A model generated the notes under the pieces. That model searched no databases and was not told where the DNA came from. It saw only the letters and a list, made by a program, of their open reading frames with translations. This document shows, in pieces, positions 15,129 through 15,574 of a stretch of 15,574 nt of DNA (position 1 is its first letter; each line of letters opens with the position of its first letter). The stretch lies in assembly GCA_947178455.1 (NCBI GenBank), contig CAMWYI010000024.1, forward strand, positions 1 through 15,574. Reading direction: 5' to 3'. Made by a program: the position numbers and the translations under genes. Source of the stretch: an uncultured Alistipes sp. GTDB lineage: Bacteria; Bacteroidota; Bacteroidia; Bacteroidales; Rikenellaceae.

Positions 15129-15136
15129 CAAAGGTA
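15129..15136 (-). promoter_or_regulatory. -7 element directly upstream of the LptF/LptG-type gene
   Basis: On the minus strand this reads TACCTTTG, a perfect Bacteroidetes -7 element, lying in the 23-base gap after tgt and preceded by a T-rich run. It ends only 5 bases before the ATG at 15123, so a transcript starting at the usual distance would have almost no leader. At the 19-base spacing no TTTG is present; a TTTG does occur 11 bases upstream. Confidence 0.5.
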
Positions 15137-15146
15137 CGAAAAAAAA

Positions 15147-15574
15147 TCAAAGCCGCCGCATCAACTTGGCGACCGTCGCCTCTTTCCACGCGGCGAAATC
15201 GCCCGCCACGATGTGTTCGCGGGCCAGCGTCACCAGCCGCAGGTAGAATGCAATGTTGTGCAGCGAAGCGATTTGCGCCGCCAACATCTCGCCGCACACC
15301 GTCAAGTGGTGCAGGTAGGCTTTGGAGTAGAGCGTATCGACGAAAGCCGTGCCGTCGGGGTCGATAGGCGAGAAATCGTCCTCCCACTTCTTGTTGCGGA
15401 TGTTGACGGTGCCTTTGAGCGTAAAAAGCTGGCCGTTGCGGCCGTTGCGCGTCGGCATCACGCAGTCGAACATGTCCACGCCGCGCGCAATCGCCTCCAA
15501 GATGTTGGCCGGTGTCCCGACGCCCATGAGATAACGCGGCTTGTCCTGCGGCAGAACGGCATCGACCACCTCGA
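15147..15574 (-). CDS. tgt: tRNA-guanine(34) transglycosylase, C-terminal part
   Basis: The last 142 or so residues of Tgt, which exchanges G34 of the tRNAs for Asp, Asn, His and Tyr with a queuosine precursor; the 5' part lies beyond the right edge. KPRYLMGVGTP, then GVDMFDCVMPTRNGRNGQ, are diagnostic; the Asp before CVMPTR is the catalytic nucleophile by homology with the Zymomonas enzyme. The C-terminal zinc site normally has C-x-C-x2-C followed by a His. Here the equivalent stretch (15336-15353) reads GTAFVD, so all three cysteines are missing, while the later His in SLHNIAFYL is kept. The gene otherwise looks intact and ends in a normal stop at 15147-15149, so this is probably a lineage feature rather than decay. 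Confidence 0.94.
   Translation of the reverse strand, partial: EVVDAVLPQDKPRYLMGVGTPANILEAIARGVDMFDCVMPTRNGRNGQLFTLKGTVNIRNKKWEDDFSPIDPDGTAFVDTLYSKAYLHHLTVCGEMLAAQIASLHNIAFYLRLVTLAREHIVAGDFAAWKEATVAKLMRRL

Noticed and set aside
13810..15246. Plus-strand frame of 478 codons opposite the PASTA and permease genes
   Set aside because: Composition is typical of an antisense shadow and both opposing genes are clearly real.
1..15574. CRISPR arrays, tRNA or rRNA genes, transposases, phage genes, riboswitches
   Set aside because: None was seen on either strand; gene spacing is tight and composition is uniform apart from the AT-rich repeat at the left edge.

Overview
The window looks like ordinary chromosomal core DNA from a GC-rich member of the Bacteroidales, most probably Alistipes or another Rikenellaceae. 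The basis is gene content (a DUF4271 membrane protein followed by a HemD-like protein, rnpA and yidD; tgt followed by an LptF/LptG-type permease; a standalone PASTA protein next to an RluD-type synthase), general lack of Shine-Dalgarno sites, Bacteroidetes-type -7 elements (TAnnTTTG) near several genes, and high GC third positions. The genus is inference; no rRNA or tRNA gene is present to fix it.

Left half (1-7067, plus strand). A short non-coding leader carries heptameter repeats (AATTCAN) in inverted orientation. It is followed by ispH (isoprenoid synthesis) and a small two-helix membrane protein. Next comes a tightly coupled trio joined by ATGA overlaps: an S41 processing protease with a PDZ domain, a membrane histidine kinase with no adjacent response regulator, and a DUF4271 membrane protein. 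A good Bacteroidetes promoter inside the end of the DUF4271 gene appears to drive a HemD-like protein with a TTG start, then rnpA and yidD. A strong hairpin at 7092-7123 separates this block from the convergent genes that follow.

Right half (7129-15574, minus strand). Read in transcription order from the right edge: the end of tgt (tRNA queuosine modification), an LptF/LptG-type permease, a three-PASTA membrane protein, an RluD-type pseudouridine synthase, a YgiQ-type radical SAM protein, then a two-gene redox unit. That unit is a polytopic iron-sulfur protein that looks like NapH fused to NapG through an internal twin-arginine signal, followed 12 bases later by a Tat-signal lipoprotein aldo/keto reductase with two ferredoxin-type cysteine clusters.

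The most interesting part is the redox unit at 7129-10032. The sequence suggests electrons could be drawn from the quinone pool by the NapH-like part, carried by a periplasmic four-cluster polyferredoxin, and delivered to a membrane-anchored reductase outside the cytoplasm. This is inference from domain order and targeting signals; the substrate cannot be read from the sequence. No mobile element gene, CRISPR array, phage gene, tRNA or rRNA was seen. Apart from the 147-base leader at the left edge, no gap between genes exceeds about 80 bases.
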